Origin: Bathynomus jamesi
Lineage: Eukaryota > Arthropoda > Malacostraca > Isopoda > Cirolanidae
Assembly: GCA_023014485.1 (NCBI GenBank)
Contig: JAJOZX010002363.1
Location: 166,001-230,000 of the forward strand
Direction of reading: 5' to 3'
DNA: 64,000 nucleotides
This document shows positions 11,932 to 21,625 of this stretch, piece by piece. The notes beneath the pieces are model-generated. The model was not told the DNA's origin, made no database searches, and worked only from the letters and a program-made list of their open reading frames with translations. Each line of letters starts with the position of its first letter. Position 1 is the stretch's first letter. A program made the position numbers and the translations under genes.

Positions 11932-12679
11932 ATTTTGACTGCTGGATTTCTCGGATAATCGTCTGAAGTACTTTATCGGCCATCAACAGTATGAGTTCCT
12001 CGCAAATGAAATGAGAGAGATACGAGGTGTGTCCGCTACCTTTGTTGGCATGCTCGCTTATATGCAGCAGCTAGAAAACTGTCATACTTACTTAAAAGTT
12101 CCAAAATTCGGTAACAGTTACCGTTGTTTGGTGAACTGAAACGGGAGTCGTGTCCACGAATTGCTAGTCCTCGTGACGTGATATACTTGATAACGTCGAC
12201 ACAGCGCCGCAAAACTTCCTGCCAGTAGTTGCACTCCTTTTCAAACTGGTTCACCAGTTTCGAATCAACACGGCCGGAGACAGACTTTCTAACCAACAAA
12301 TATCTCATCGACTCCATATGTTGCTCACATTTTACGTGTGCTTCGACCGATTGTCTACCATGCTTCCAGTCGTTGAACCCGATTGTGAACTTGCTGTCCA
12401 CCCTCGACATTAATTTACAGACAAAACAGTAAGCAAAGCACAGCCTGTGGACTCAGAATAGCACAGCCATGACACCTTAATCCTCTCATTCGTCAGGCTA
12501 TGTTTCTTAACAAATAATGTCTTCGTACATCGGTGTATTGTACCACTTTCAGTAGTTGAAGAGTTACTGAAGTCGCTGTCATAATTTCGGCAATCTGATG
12601 TTCCCCGCTCTATCCAGAACTCTTTAAAGTCATCGGTCAGAACTTGTGACCACAAACCAATGTCATTAATTGCATGTCC

Positions 12680-12925
12680 TGAAGCTGGTGGGCCTGCTGA
12701 ACGCACTGACGTAGACGGGTCTTCTGAAGACGCAGCTGCTGATGTGGTGGAGGCAACTGGTGGGCCTGCTGAAGGGGTTGATGTAGACGAGTCTACTGAA
12801 AATGCAGCTGCTGAAGTAGTGGAGGCAGCTGCTGGGCTTGCTGAACGCACTGACATAGACGCGTCTTCTGAAAACGCAGCTGCTGAAGTAGGGAGGCAGC
12901 TGGTGGGCCTGCTGAAGGGGCTGAC
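12680..12925 (-). repeat. Three imperfect 75-bp coding repeats
   Basis: Three tandem units encode SAGPPxASTTSAAAxSxDxST-like repeats in the N-terminal spacer of the hAT transposase. One unit has lost two bases near 12890, which causes a frameshift. The open frame on the opposite strand here is only the complement of this repeat. Confidence 0.75.
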
Positions 12926-13324
12926 TTAGTTGCTGATGATTTAATCCAATTAGTCAGGGCACCGTCGCAAGAAACTCTTCTCTGCGTTTCTTATCCTTAC
13001 GCTTTTCACTACCGGGTTTATATTTTCTCCTTCGATCCCGGTCACGGCTCGTTTCCATGTTGTACGTATTACAATGCCAACAATAAGAACATAAATCATG
13101 AATCTGCAACAGAAACAACAAGAAGTAAGTTAGTAACAACATTAGAAATGAGTAACACTAACAAGAACAACAAATTAAACACCATCAAAGCGGATATTAG
13201 AATGTCTGATGCCATGCCGCCTGCCAGAAAAAGTAAAACTCGTCGCAGATGGCAAATACGTGACGTTTTAATTTTTTCAATTGAAATTTGCGGGGCCCAT
13301 CGGGCGCGGGGCCTTGGACATTTT

Positions 13325-13355
13325 CCCGGTGCGCCACCCCCTAAATGCGGCCCTG
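13325..13355 (-). repeat. Terminal inverted repeat of the ZMYM1-like hAT
   Basis: On the minus strand the sequence begins CAGGGCCGCATTTAGGGGGT, a form common at hAT ends, and lies about 300 bp upstream of the transposase N-terminus. The next 8 bp outward are TTAACAGT. No matching left end was found, in keeping with truncation near 10500. Confidence 0.6.
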
Positions 13356-13460
13356 TTAACAGTAGGCATCAGGTAGTACTTATTTACACTGAACTGCATA
13401 GTCTGACATATGATGAATCTCCAACACAACCCAATAACAATTTAACTGCAACAGAAGGCA

Positions 13461-13922
13461 ATGCTTTATGCTACTGAGACCATTTGTAATGTGGCCATGC
13501 CTCAACGGACTATTCAAACCTGCTCGGCAGCTAGTCACCTTGGTGAGCAGAATGTAGGACAAGGGTGGACAACAGTGAGTAAAAGGGGTTTGCGTCAGAA
13601 AAAGAAACAGGACTCTGGGAATCCCTCTCCATCCCGAAGAGAACCACGGCTAAGGTTTGCAATGAATACAACAATTAAGGCAGTGAAAATATCTCGGCAG
13701 GCCCATGTATTTGCCTCCCGTTTCCCACCTAACCAATCTGCTTCAGAACTAGAAGAATACCTGCGTGAAATGACGAAAATTGGGACTACCTTCTCCAAAT
13801 TAACCAGTAAACGACTAGATGCCTACAGCTCTTTCTACATTAAGGCAGAATGTGAGGACCCCTCTGTATTTATGGGTCAGAAGTCTGGTTTGAAGGAATC
13901 TACTATAGTTGGTATAACATGA
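13461..13922 (+). pseudogene. LINE ORF1 fragment
   Basis: The C-terminal part (VFASRFPPNQSASELEEYL, then KLTSKRLDAYSSFYIKAE) matches the fold and spacing of ORF1 proteins from APE-type non-LTR retrotransposons: a small RNA-binding-like domain with an edge strand of the form YSSFxI. A basic linker (KKRGLRQKKKQ-like) precedes it. Endonuclease sequence follows downstream on the same strand, which supports the assignment. The start is uncertain because the hAT terminus at 13355 lies close by. I cannot name the clade. Confidence 0.65.
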
Positions 13923-14345
13923 ACTTCAGGAAAAACTCAGTCCACAAAAATACGGGTAAGCAGACTCCACCATGCAGTCCCAGGGAGACACCCAGTGAGA
14001 ACAGTGATAGTGTGTATAAAAATAATGGCCCAGTTTCACAAACTCAGTGTTAGTTAGTAACTATAACTCTAGAGGCCTCAAAGTCAATGCTGACAGTGAG
14101 ATCAATAAACTTTTATCTGCACATGACATTTCTTGTTTTCAGGAAACTTAACTCTCTAAACAAGAGTGCAAAGATTTAAACAATATTAAGCCTAATTACA
14201 GAGGACTAGCTAACTCACCCAATGATTATAGTGAAGTTATTACTGTGGGCAAAGAGAATAGGAAGGAAGGTATAGCTATAATGTGGCACTCACAGCTGGA
14301 TAGGTATATAGAGCCCATTAGTTATAAATATGAGTGTGTTGTAGC

Positions 14346-15552
14346 CAGAGATGGGCAGTAATGTATTTGATAAATACTTAAATACGTATTTAAATACAAT
14401 TTGTATTTAAATACTCTATTTATAAATACATTTTTTCAGGGTATTTAAATGCATATTTAAATGCATTGTTATTGATGTATGTTGTAATTATAAATACATA
14501 TTTTGAAATGCATTTTTAAATACATTTTTTTAGTTTATGTGACGGGTTTTGAATAACTCCTTAACTAACTTGTGCATGTAAAAGCGAAGAATTTTCATTA
14601 TATTTTTAAGTGGTTGAACGGGAAATAATATCAGGTCTTTGGTAATCATGAGTGGCATCATTATCAGAAAGAAAGTCGAATAAACATAGCTAGAAGATTG
14701 TTATGGACTTATGGTTTCAAATTCAGCCTTCTCACTCATTTTCATGTCTGCAATGATTTTATTAGTTTACTGAATCTTCGTAGTGTTTGTCAAAGGTATG
14801 GCCGATGATGTGAAACGGAGCTCACCCCTCTCCTTGGAAAATGATGATGAGTATTTGCACTTTGATAAGACACTATCAATCACCACAATCTGGAGACGAA
14901 ACTCCAGACATGGTCGTCATCAGATATCTGAACGACGCAGATACCAACTTGTCCTGTCTGTTCAAATACAAAGACATTCAGAAGGCCTTCATCAAATACA
15001 ACACTACGCTGCCTCCATCAGCTCCAGTAGAGCGTCTTTTTTCTTTTGCCGGAATGATTCATTCAACCAGGAGAGGGAAGCTATTCAACGGACTTTTTGA
15101 GAGCTTGACAGTGATGAAGGCGAATATGTAGTAGAATGAAAATGCTTAAAGGCTTAGGTCCGTGGTGGATGGAGTTTTTTTTCTATTATTGGGAGTATTT
15201 TACTCCCTCGTGTTTTTTGTAAATCAAGAATTTAGTTTTTTTCCTGTAACTGTTCCAGACTGTACTATGTTATATTTATTATGATTTATGTAGTCCCTTC
15301 TTTCTGTTGCTTCTCTTTGGATTGCCTTTGTTGCGGATAGGAAGCCTCAAACTACTATAACAATAATAAACACTGAAAATGGAATGTATTTAGGATGTAT
15401 TTAGATTTTACTAAAGTACATTTTTGAAGTAATGCAAGTAGTATTTAATTACATTGTAGTTTATAGAAATGTATTTGGTATTTAAATACAAATTTGCGTG
15501 GTATTTAGTATTTACTCTTTAAATACATTTAAAGTATTTATGCCCATCTCTG
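14346..15552. mobile_element. Internally deleted hAT element
   Basis: Ends are CAGAGATGGGCA and TGCCCATCTCTG, with an exact 8-bp target duplication GTTGTAGC (14338-14345 and 15553-15560). Subterminal regions are packed with TATTTAAATAC-type repeats on both sides. The interior keeps only the last part of a hAT transposase. Confidence 0.93.
14783..15131 (+). pseudogene. hAT transposase C-terminal dimerisation domain
   Basis: The frame at 14841-15131 ends with a canonical hAT C-terminal motif (LPPSAPVERLFSFAGMI, then LFNGLFESLTVMKANM). A preceding piece in another frame (14783-14870, DDVKRSSPLSLENDDEYL) leads into it, so one frameshift lies near 14870. The BED finger and catalytic core are deleted. 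The fragment sits inside element 14346-15552 and is oriented with it. Confidence 0.85.
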
Positions 15553-15792
15553 GTTGTAGCCATAAAACTAACTATTGACAACAAAATACTGTATATATTC
15601 CATGTTTATATGCCTTAGTGTGCTGAAAATGAGGAGGTATTTTTAAATAGACTCTGTAAACTAAATGTACTGTGAGAGGAGCCGGACTCTTCATGTGTTG
15701 TAGTGGTTGGTGATTTTAACAGCAATATCAGTAAACTTGGATCGGATTTTGCTAACTTTCTTATCAATTACTGTGAGGCATGCGACTACAAA

Positions 15793-16040
15793 CAGGGGCG
15801 GATCCAACCTTCTGGGCTGACAGTCTTCCAAAATTTGAAAAGTAAAAAATGCGTACGGAACTATTGTAAGTCGTGAAATTTTCGCTAGCACCCTTTTGGC
15901 AGAAGTGCATTTTCAAGTTGCTATAACATATTTTTAAATGAAATGAAAGATATAAAAATAAAACAATGGAAAATTACATCATATTTATCATTCTGACCGT
16001 CTTCCGGAAGACGGTGGAAGACGGTCTAAATCCGCCCCTG
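15793..16040. mobile_element. 248-bp MITE with 5-bp target duplication
   Basis: Inverted ends CAGGGGCGGAT and ATCCGCCCCTG are flanked by ACAAA on both sides (15788-15792 and 16041-16045). Just inside the right end lie three GACCGTCTTCC-type motifs, a subterminal repeat. LINE coding sequence continues on both sides, so the borders are secure. The family is unknown; a hAT branch with 5-bp targets is a possibility. Confidence 0.85.
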
Positions 16041-16414
16041 ACAAACTTGCCAGTAAATTGCTACTCCCTAATGACTCATTTACATATGTTAGTGACGCCT
16101 GGGGGGACTCACTCGTGGCTAGACCACTGTATAGCCTCCCACGATGGTTATAATATAATCAATAGCATGTCCATACTTCATGATGTATTTGAATCTGATC
16201 ATATCCCATTTATAGTAGCAAAGATTATATCAGGTTGCAACACACATTCTACTCGATTAAAAAATGGACGATAGATAATAGAATGACCTCAAGATAATAT
16301 GAAACAGTTTTAGAAATGTTACAAAATACACGCGGCGACAGGTTCGCACATGTTTTATCACGATACAGAATGACTTAGGCTAGTGTAGGATTAGGCTAAT
16401 GAATATTTTCTCTG

Positions 16415-17500
16415 GTGTTTTTCATACAGTTACAACGCCACCGCTACGATATTACAGTAATTGAAAAAAACACGGAGCTCGCGAAAGAGCATATTCGACA
16501 TGTGATGCTGTATGAGTTCCATAAAGGATCTAACGCTAGTGAATTCGCAAGAAACATTCAAAGAGTTTATGGAAATGATGTTGTGAGCGAATGGATGTGT
16601 AGGAGATGGTTTGAGAAGTTCAGAAATGGAGACTTCAGTCTGAAAGATTATCAACGAACGGGACGACCAAATGAGTTAGATGAAGAGTTGCTGAAAACAA
16701 TAGTGGAGGAAAACCCAATGGTAACCGTAAGAGAACTTGGCCTGTAACTCGGCATTAGCCATATGACCATTCATCGTCATTTGAAGCTGTTAGGAGAAGT
16801 AGTGAAGGTTGGAAAATGGGTTCCGCATGATTTGTCACAAGCGAATCTTCAACATCGAATCGATATTTGCGCATCACTGCATTCTCGGCAACTGCGGGCA
16901 CCGTTTTTGAATTGGATCGTCAATGGGGATGAAAAATGGGTCCTTTATAACAATATTAAGCGTAGACATCAGTGGCTTAGCCGTGAAACAAAGCCTGAAC
17001 CTCAGCCAAGGAATGGACCCCATCCAAAGAAAATTTTGCTATGCGTTTGGTGGGATATGCAAGGAATTATTCATTTTGAGTTTCTGCCAGATAACCAAAC
17101 AATCACAGCTGAAGTCTACTGCCAACAACTCCAACGATTGAAGATGGCATTACAAGAAAAACGTCCTGCATTAATTAATCGCAGAGGTGTTCTATTCCAC
17201 CAGGATAACGGGCATCCTCACACTGCTCGAATCACCACTGCCCAATTGAAGGCATTTGGTTGGGAAAAAATGCCTCATCCACCTTATTCTCCGGACATCG
17301 CACCTTCAGACTACCATTTATTCAGAAGTCTGCAACACCATCTAGCTGGAAAAAAGTTGCAATCCAGGGAAGCTATCGAAAACGAAGTGATCGCTTTTTT
17401 TAACTCGAAACCAAGGGATTTCTCCGAACGTGGCATAAAAAAACTTTTCTACAGGTGGGAGGAGGTTATAGAAAAAGAATGGAATTATATTGATGATTAA
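16415..17500 (+). pseudogene. mariner transposase, one stop codon
   Basis: The protein has the N-terminal HTH region (YEFHKGSNASEFARNIQ, WFEKFRNGDFSLKD), the WVPHDL linker motif and the catalytic core. Aspartates lie at 16928 (NGDEKW), 17204 (FHQDNGHPHTA) and 17309 (YSPDIAPSDYHLF); the last two are separated by 34 residues, the mariner D34D signature. The frame is intact except for a TAA at 16745-16747 in the second HTH (RELGL then LGISHMT). The true start is probably an ATG between 16415 and 16505. The terminal repeats could not be fixed. Confidence 0.92.
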
Positions 17501-17615
17501 TTTGTCATTATAACTCATTTAATTTTTGTTGTGAATAAACTAAAAATTCGAGCAAATTTGTCCTTATAAGTCATTTAATTTTTGCTCTGAATGAACTAAA
17601 AAAATCGAGCAGAAT
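17501..17615 (+). repeat. 57-bp tandem duplication after mariner
   Basis: Two adjacent copies of about 57 bp (TTTGTCATTATAACTCATTT... and TTTGTCCTTATAAGTCATTT...) lie directly after the mariner stop codon. They may represent a duplicated 3' terminal segment of the element. Each ends in TCGAGCA followed by A-rich sequence. Confidence 0.7.
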
Positions 17616-17697
17616 ATATGTTACAACCTTATATATGCATATTAAGTTGTGTTATAATAATTATAATAAGTGTCATAAGTGTTATAAGATGTCTCAT

Positions 17698-17882
17698 TAT
17701 GATAATAAAAACCCACTCTAATAGACAGCGTTTATTTCCACAGCAGTTTCGATGTTCACTGGCATCCTCTTCAGGTAGATACAGAAAAACGTTTTCTGTA
17801 TCTACCCGAAGAGGATGCCAGTGGGGATCGAAACTGTTGTGGAAATAAACTCTGTCTATTAGAGTTGGTTTTTATTATCATA
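17698..17882. repeat. 185-bp near-perfect palindrome
   Basis: Two arms of about 90 bp are almost exact reverse complements (TATGATAATAAAAAC ... GTTTTTATTATCATA), meeting at ACGTTTTCTG near 17790 with virtually no loop. The arms include GAAGAGGATGCCAGTG and CGAAACTG motifs. It would extrude as a long hairpin. It could be a foldback MITE or two copies of one repeat end inserted head to head. Confidence 0.9.
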
Positions 17883-19317
17883 TTTTGACCTTCACGTAGA
17901 AAAGTGAAGTGTTTTGCATTTAAGATGTCTCACGTACTGTAATAACAATATACATAAAATTGTCAGATAATTAATCAAACAGTATGTCAATATGCTAGGT
18001 TAAGTGGCTATGTTGGCCTTATTTTTGTATTGAGTTCAGTGTATATGTAAGATTGTACTTGTATGTTAGGTTAAGTGGCTATGGATTGTGGATGATCCGC
18101 AATAAAGATGTTTTATTTATTTTTATACACGCTGCGTTTGCCGTCTCCAATCATATAAGCTCCTTGACGGAGGCTGACCAGAAAAATCGTCAATGGGATT
18201 TGCATTTTGTCTCCATCAGTCCATCACCTCAGAGGGCGCTGCAAGTCAAGTTTTGTATGAGCATTTTATCATTGAAATGAAACTTTATGATAAGACTCTC
18301 TTGTAGTCTTTGGTTAAATCTTGGCGAACTTCAACCCTTAACTTAAGGCTAAATCTATAGCAGATCTACTATTACCCACGAATTCTTTGCATTAAACTAA
18401 ATGAATTTCAGCCTAGGGCTAGGCTAGGCTCTTTTGGTTTACGACTTTACTGTAGCCTACTTGCTAAGTTTTACAGACCTCCTTATGTCTGGTGGTGGAG
18501 CCTACTGAAAGATAAATGATATGCAAGTTATAAGTCTATTTTAGGCAGAACTTACGGTCATTATGCAGAAAATGACATGGCTAACTCAGTTTTACCCTAA
18601 GGTTAGGCTGTTGGAAAAAAAACAAAAACATAGTCAACCTGTAAATTATGTCTGACGAGTATTTTGAACTTAGATTATATTTAATCCAATTGGTGCATTT
18701 TTTTTTCCGCCGCAGCCGCATGTTTGCTGAGCTTGCCTGGTGGCGATGGCGCATGCAGTGCAGTGCGCTGAGTCTGGGCGCTTGATATTGCGCTGAGTTT
18801 TCGTGCAAATCGTAAAAGTCGGCATAATGTGTATTGGGAAATCTTAAGACGTCATCACCTGAATTTCGAAAAATAACTAAGGCTGTAATCTACATCATAA
18901 TGTAAGGTTTAAGGTAATCTTGGCTGGCATGTCTTTTTTCTGAACAGGACGTCCTATCTGCCGATAGAATGACAAGTCAATGGATATGACGCAAAAAGTA
19001 TATTTGCTGTGGTTATATGGCTAAATTATTGGCAGAAAGAGATTCAGCATACATGATTTAACTTAAATTCATATTTTAGTAAAGGATATCTATTGCAGAT
19101 AAATTAGAATTTGTCCTGTTTGTATGTATGTGGGCCAGAGTAACCGTTATTACGGAGATATAGTAACCGTTATTACATTATCATTTGTATAATTTAGGTC
19201 TTGAGGGTATGGGGGCTCTGCCCCTGTAAAGATCTGTCTAATAAATTGGACAGATATTCTACAGCTTGAACAGACAGTAACTAGTATGTGGGAAAAATTT
19301 AAAGGTATTATTATAGT
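17883..19317. other. Intergenic stretch, no gene seen
   Basis: No convincing coding sequence on either strand. It holds two copies of GTTAAGTGGCTATG (about 18000 and 18070), a short GC-rich island at 18705-18780 inside AT-rich DNA, and a pair of GTAACCGTTATTAC motifs at 19141-19177. Confidence 0.6.
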
Positions 19318-19397
19318 ATTACACCCGTCTAACATCCAGCAATTATTATAGGTATTATTCTACTATTACACCCGTCTAACGTCCAGCAATTATTATA
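19318..19397 (+). repeat. Short direct repeat, 33-bp units
   Basis: Two copies of ATTACACCCGTCTAAC(A/G)TCCAGCAATTATTATA start at 19318 and 19365. Part of the unit (AGACGGGTGTAAT) recurs inverted near 20440, at the start of the second copy of the larger 19393 repeat. Confidence 0.75.
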
Positions 19398-19613
19398 TGT
19401 TCATTAAGTAGATTTTTTAATTCTAAGACACTTTCCTTCTATAGCATTTCTGTCGCAAATGCTTCATTTTCGAGATATAAACATTTTTTTGGTGTGTATC
19501 TAGTGTGTGTTTGTACGGTCATTTGTGTGTTTGTACCTTCGTTTGTGTGTTCATTTGTGTTGCCATCACATGTCTGCCCAATCAGAGCGCTCCATCCATT
19601 TCGAATTTGAATT
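19393..19613 (+). repeat. Upstream copy of a 200-bp direct repeat
   Basis: The segment from TTATATGTTCATTAAG to CATCCATTTCGAAT recurs at 20472-20655 with scattered substitutions and a short deletion in a GTTTGTGTGT-rich part. The copy here lies immediately upstream of the small zinc-ribbon ORF. Confidence 0.85.
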
Positions 19614-19627
19614 AGTTTGCTACTGGA

Positions 19628-19852
19628 ATGGCTTCGTGTGACATGTGTTCATTCGATTATTACCGCTGTGTTGTTGCTTTCTATGAAAATTTAGAAAAAA
19701 GTATTGAGTTTCTGCATGCTCACAGTGTTCTACCGACAGTAGTGAAGTGTCCACATTGTAAAATGGAGTGTAGATATCGTCAAGACCAGAAACTGTGGCG
19801 TTGTAGAAAAAGTTGCGTTGTGCTTAAAACGAAAGAAAAGACGGTACTGTGA
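19628..19852 (+). CDS. 74-aa zinc-ribbon protein, transposase N-terminus-like
   Basis: The ORF encodes EFLHAHSVLPTVVKCPHCK followed by LWRCRKSC, a CxxC...C zinc ribbon. It resembles the short N-terminal zinc ribbon of ISXO2/IS1595-type transposases (FLxxHxxLPxxxxCPxC ... WRC). No DDE core follows; a TTAGG-type tract begins about 50 bp downstream. It is either a transposase remnant or a small stand-alone ORF. Its upstream region is duplicated at 20472 without the ORF. Confidence 0.45.
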   Translation: MASCDMCSFDYYRCVVAFYENLEKSIEFLHAHSVLPTVVKCPHCKMECRYRQDQKLWRCRKSCVVLKTKEKTVL

Positions 19853-19904
19853 TTATTCTGTCTTAGATTTTAAAGGTAATTCCTGTTTTTCTTTTAGGTT
19901 AGGA

Positions 19905-20213
19905 TAGACTAGGTTTAGTTAAGTTAGGATAGACTAGGTTTAGTTAAGTTAGGATAGACTAGGTTTAGTTAAGTTAGGATAGGTTAGGATAGGTTAGGTT
20001 AGTTAGGATAGGATAGGTTAGGATAGGTTAGGTTAGGATAGGTTAGGATAGGTTAGGTTAGGATAGGTTAGGATAGGTTAGGATAGGTTAGGTTAGGATA
20101 GGTTAGGTTAGGTTAGGATAGGTTAGGTTAGGTTAGGATAGGTTAGGATAGGATAGGTTAGGTTAGGATAGGTTAGGTTAGGATAGGTTAGGTTAGGATA
20201 GGTTAGGTTAGGT
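19905..20213 (+). repeat. Interstitial TTAGG/ATAGG pentamer tract
   Basis: About 300 bp of pentamers TTAGG and ATAGG in mixed order follow three 29-bp lead-in units (TTAGGATAGACTAGGTTTAG...). TTAGG is the ancestral arthropod telomere unit. The tract is internal, flanked by palindromic and duplicated DNA on both sides, and the alternation with ATAGG shows higher-order amplification, not a simple telomere. Confidence 0.9.
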
Positions 20214-20218
20214 CAATT

Positions 20219-20441
20219 TTGAAGGTGAAATTTGTTTTTCCTATGGTTTTTGATGTTTTGAACGAATCTGACCTTCAAAATCGTCGGAAATGACTCGTTT
20301 TCTGTGATTTCCCCCACATTACTGGCTGGGGGGGGGGGGGGGGGGTATCTCAAAAATGAGTCATTCCGACGGTTTTGAAGGTCAGATTCGTTCAAAACAC
20401 ATCAAAAACCATAGGAAAAATATAAATTTCACCTCGAAAGG
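20219..20441. repeat. Foldback element with 85-bp arms and poly-G loop
   Basis: Arms starting TTTTGAAGGTGAAATTT and ending AAATTTCACCTCGAAAG are inverted copies, sharing CCTATGGTTTTTGATG, AACGAATCTGACCTTC and CGGAATGACTC segments. The central loop contains about 17 consecutive G. It is a palindromic MITE-like element placed directly after the pentamer tract. No target duplication was resolved. Confidence 0.85.
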
Positions 20442-20471
20442 GAGACGGGTGTAATACTGTACAGTTACCTT

Positions 20472-20655
20472 ATTATATGTTCATTAAGTAGATTTTTAAA
20501 TTCTAAGACACTTTCCTTCTATAGTGTTTCCGTTGCAAATGCTTTGTTTTTGAGATATAAACATTTTTTTGGTGTGCATCTAGTGTGTGTTCGTATGTTC
20601 GTTTGTGTGACCATTACATGTCTGCCCAATCACTGCGCTCCATCCATTTCGAATG
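20472..20655 (+). repeat. Downstream copy of the 200-bp direct repeat
   Basis: This copy matches 19393-19613 but lacks about 35 bp of the GT-rich part, and it ends at CATCCATTTCGAAT, after which the two copies diverge. The ORF present after the first copy is absent here. Confidence 0.85.
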
Positions 20656-21037
20656 GGTTTTCTATGGGTTGTAAATTTATGAGTGAAATAAAAAAATAAC
20701 CAAAAAAGGATTTATTTCTATTTTTAAAAATTTCCAAAAGTTGATATTTTCACAAAATTTGCAAAATTAATATCAACTTTGGGGCTTAATATAAAGGTGT
20801 CCAAAATTAGTCAGGGAGTTGATACTTCTAGTAAAGAAAGATATATATGTATAAAAAAACATATATTAAGGAATAGATCTTAACTCAACTCCTTCATATA
20901 GTTTTGGTGATTCAAAGAAAAGTGCTTTTTGTGAAAAATCTCAAATTTTTGCAAAATTTTTAAATTTTTAAATTTCTATTTATGACATTGAATTGTAATT
21001 TTACTTCCATTTTATTACTTATTAAGTTGATTTACAA
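20656..21037. other. AT-rich spacer, no gene seen
   Basis: AT-rich sequence with runs such as AAATTTTTAAATTTTTAAATTT. No coding or repeat-terminal signal is recognised. It ends at the Helitron insertion point. Confidence 0.5.
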
Positions 21038-21404
21038 TCTATACTATAATAAGAGAGCTGTCTGTCAGTCCGTCACACTTTCAGAAATTGTGAGAAAAAA
21101 ATTTAGAAATTGTATTACGGGTGGCAATGTGAAGCTCAAGATTTTCATGACTGTTCTTTTCTGTAGTTTAGCAATGGGGGAAGGGTGGGGTAATGGGGGA
21201 TGGGTGTGGTAATGGGGAGGGATGGGGGTAATGGGGGAGGGGGTTAGCCCCTAAGTTGTATGAATGGGGGTGAGGAGGTTTTGGGAGATACCAGATTTAG
21301 AAATGTTGACACAATATGAAGCTCAAAATTTTCATGGCTGGGTTCTTTTTTTGTAGTTTAGCCTGTCTAACCATCAGCGAAGCGGCGGGAACTGTAGCTA
21401 CTAG
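21038..21404 (+). mobile_element. Short non-autonomous Helitron
   Basis: It starts TCTATACTATAATAAGAG and ends with a GC-rich segment (GCGAAGCGGCGGG) followed by CTACTAG, and is inserted between A (21037) and T (21405). The 5' TC, 3' CTAG and A/T target are standard Helitron hallmarks. The interior has no helicase; it contains two related segments (GTGAAGCTCAAGATTTTCATG and ATGAAGCTCAAAATTTTCATG) around a TAATGGGGG-rich minisatellite at 21170-21245. Confidence 0.85.
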
Positions 21405-21625
21405 TTGTAATAATATGTAAATAAGTCTAAAACATACAAGAAATTTAATATGTCTGTCAAAATAACCAGCGACTCGAAGGGCTCTGGGTAACTCATTTCG
21501 CTTTATATATTCTTATAAATGTAAAACATGATGGTTAATCATTAATGTCCAGGCCTATTTTATAGATCATGATCTTTTATTTTCAGAAAATTTAACGAGC
21601 AATTAACTTAATTTTACTGCCTGTA

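Larger units (their letters stand above)
10481..13048 (-). pseudogene. hAT transposase, ZMYM1/DUF4371-like
   Basis: Reading leftwards from 13048: a basic N-terminus (KYKPGSEKRKDKKRREEFL), an Ala/Ser/Pro repeat, a TTF-type zinc finger (FWIERGTSDCRNYD through WLCYSESTG and FCFVCKL, GFNDWKHG), then the DUF4371 hAT core (GQSYDNASNMAGKYNGV, CMCHSLNLVG, LSDTRWSARSDAI). Frameshifts occur near 12890 (two bases lost), 12425 and 12068, and a 472-bp MITE splits the core at 11460-11931. Sequence across the MITE joins cleanly (SVDSTPDVSHTDQL). The C-terminal dimerisation region is missing, with the similarity ending near 10500. Human ZMYM1 is a domesticated relative; this is a transposon copy. Confidence 0.88.
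14050..16265 (+). pseudogene. LINE ORF2 endonuclease, split by two insertions
   Basis: Endonuclease/exonuclease/phosphatase sequence is spread over three pieces: 14050-14345 (SNYNSRGLK, HDISCFQET, IAIMWHSQLD), 15553-15792 (IFHVYMP, VVVVGDFNSNI) and 16041-16265 (FTYVSDAWG, SWLDHCIAS, ESDHIPFIV). The catalytic-type motifs QET, GDFN and SDH are all present. A hAT (14346-15552) and a MITE (15793-16040) separate the pieces. A frameshift lies near 16100 and several stops occur. Reverse transcriptase is absent; the similarity fades before the mariner. This is a 5' LINE remnant, not functional. Confidence 0.8.

Noticed and set aside
12660..12929. Plus-strand open frame with Glu/Asp/Ala repeats
   Set aside because: It is the complement of the Ala/Ser/Pro repeat in the minus-strand hAT transposase and has no independent support.
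13148..13477. Plus-strand open frame
   Set aside because: It spans the hAT terminal repeat and unrelated flank; composition and content do not suggest a gene.
17790..17866. Possible hammerhead ribozyme (GAAGAG ... CGAAAC)
   Set aside because: The CGAAAC box is present but the CTGATGA box and the three required stems are not.
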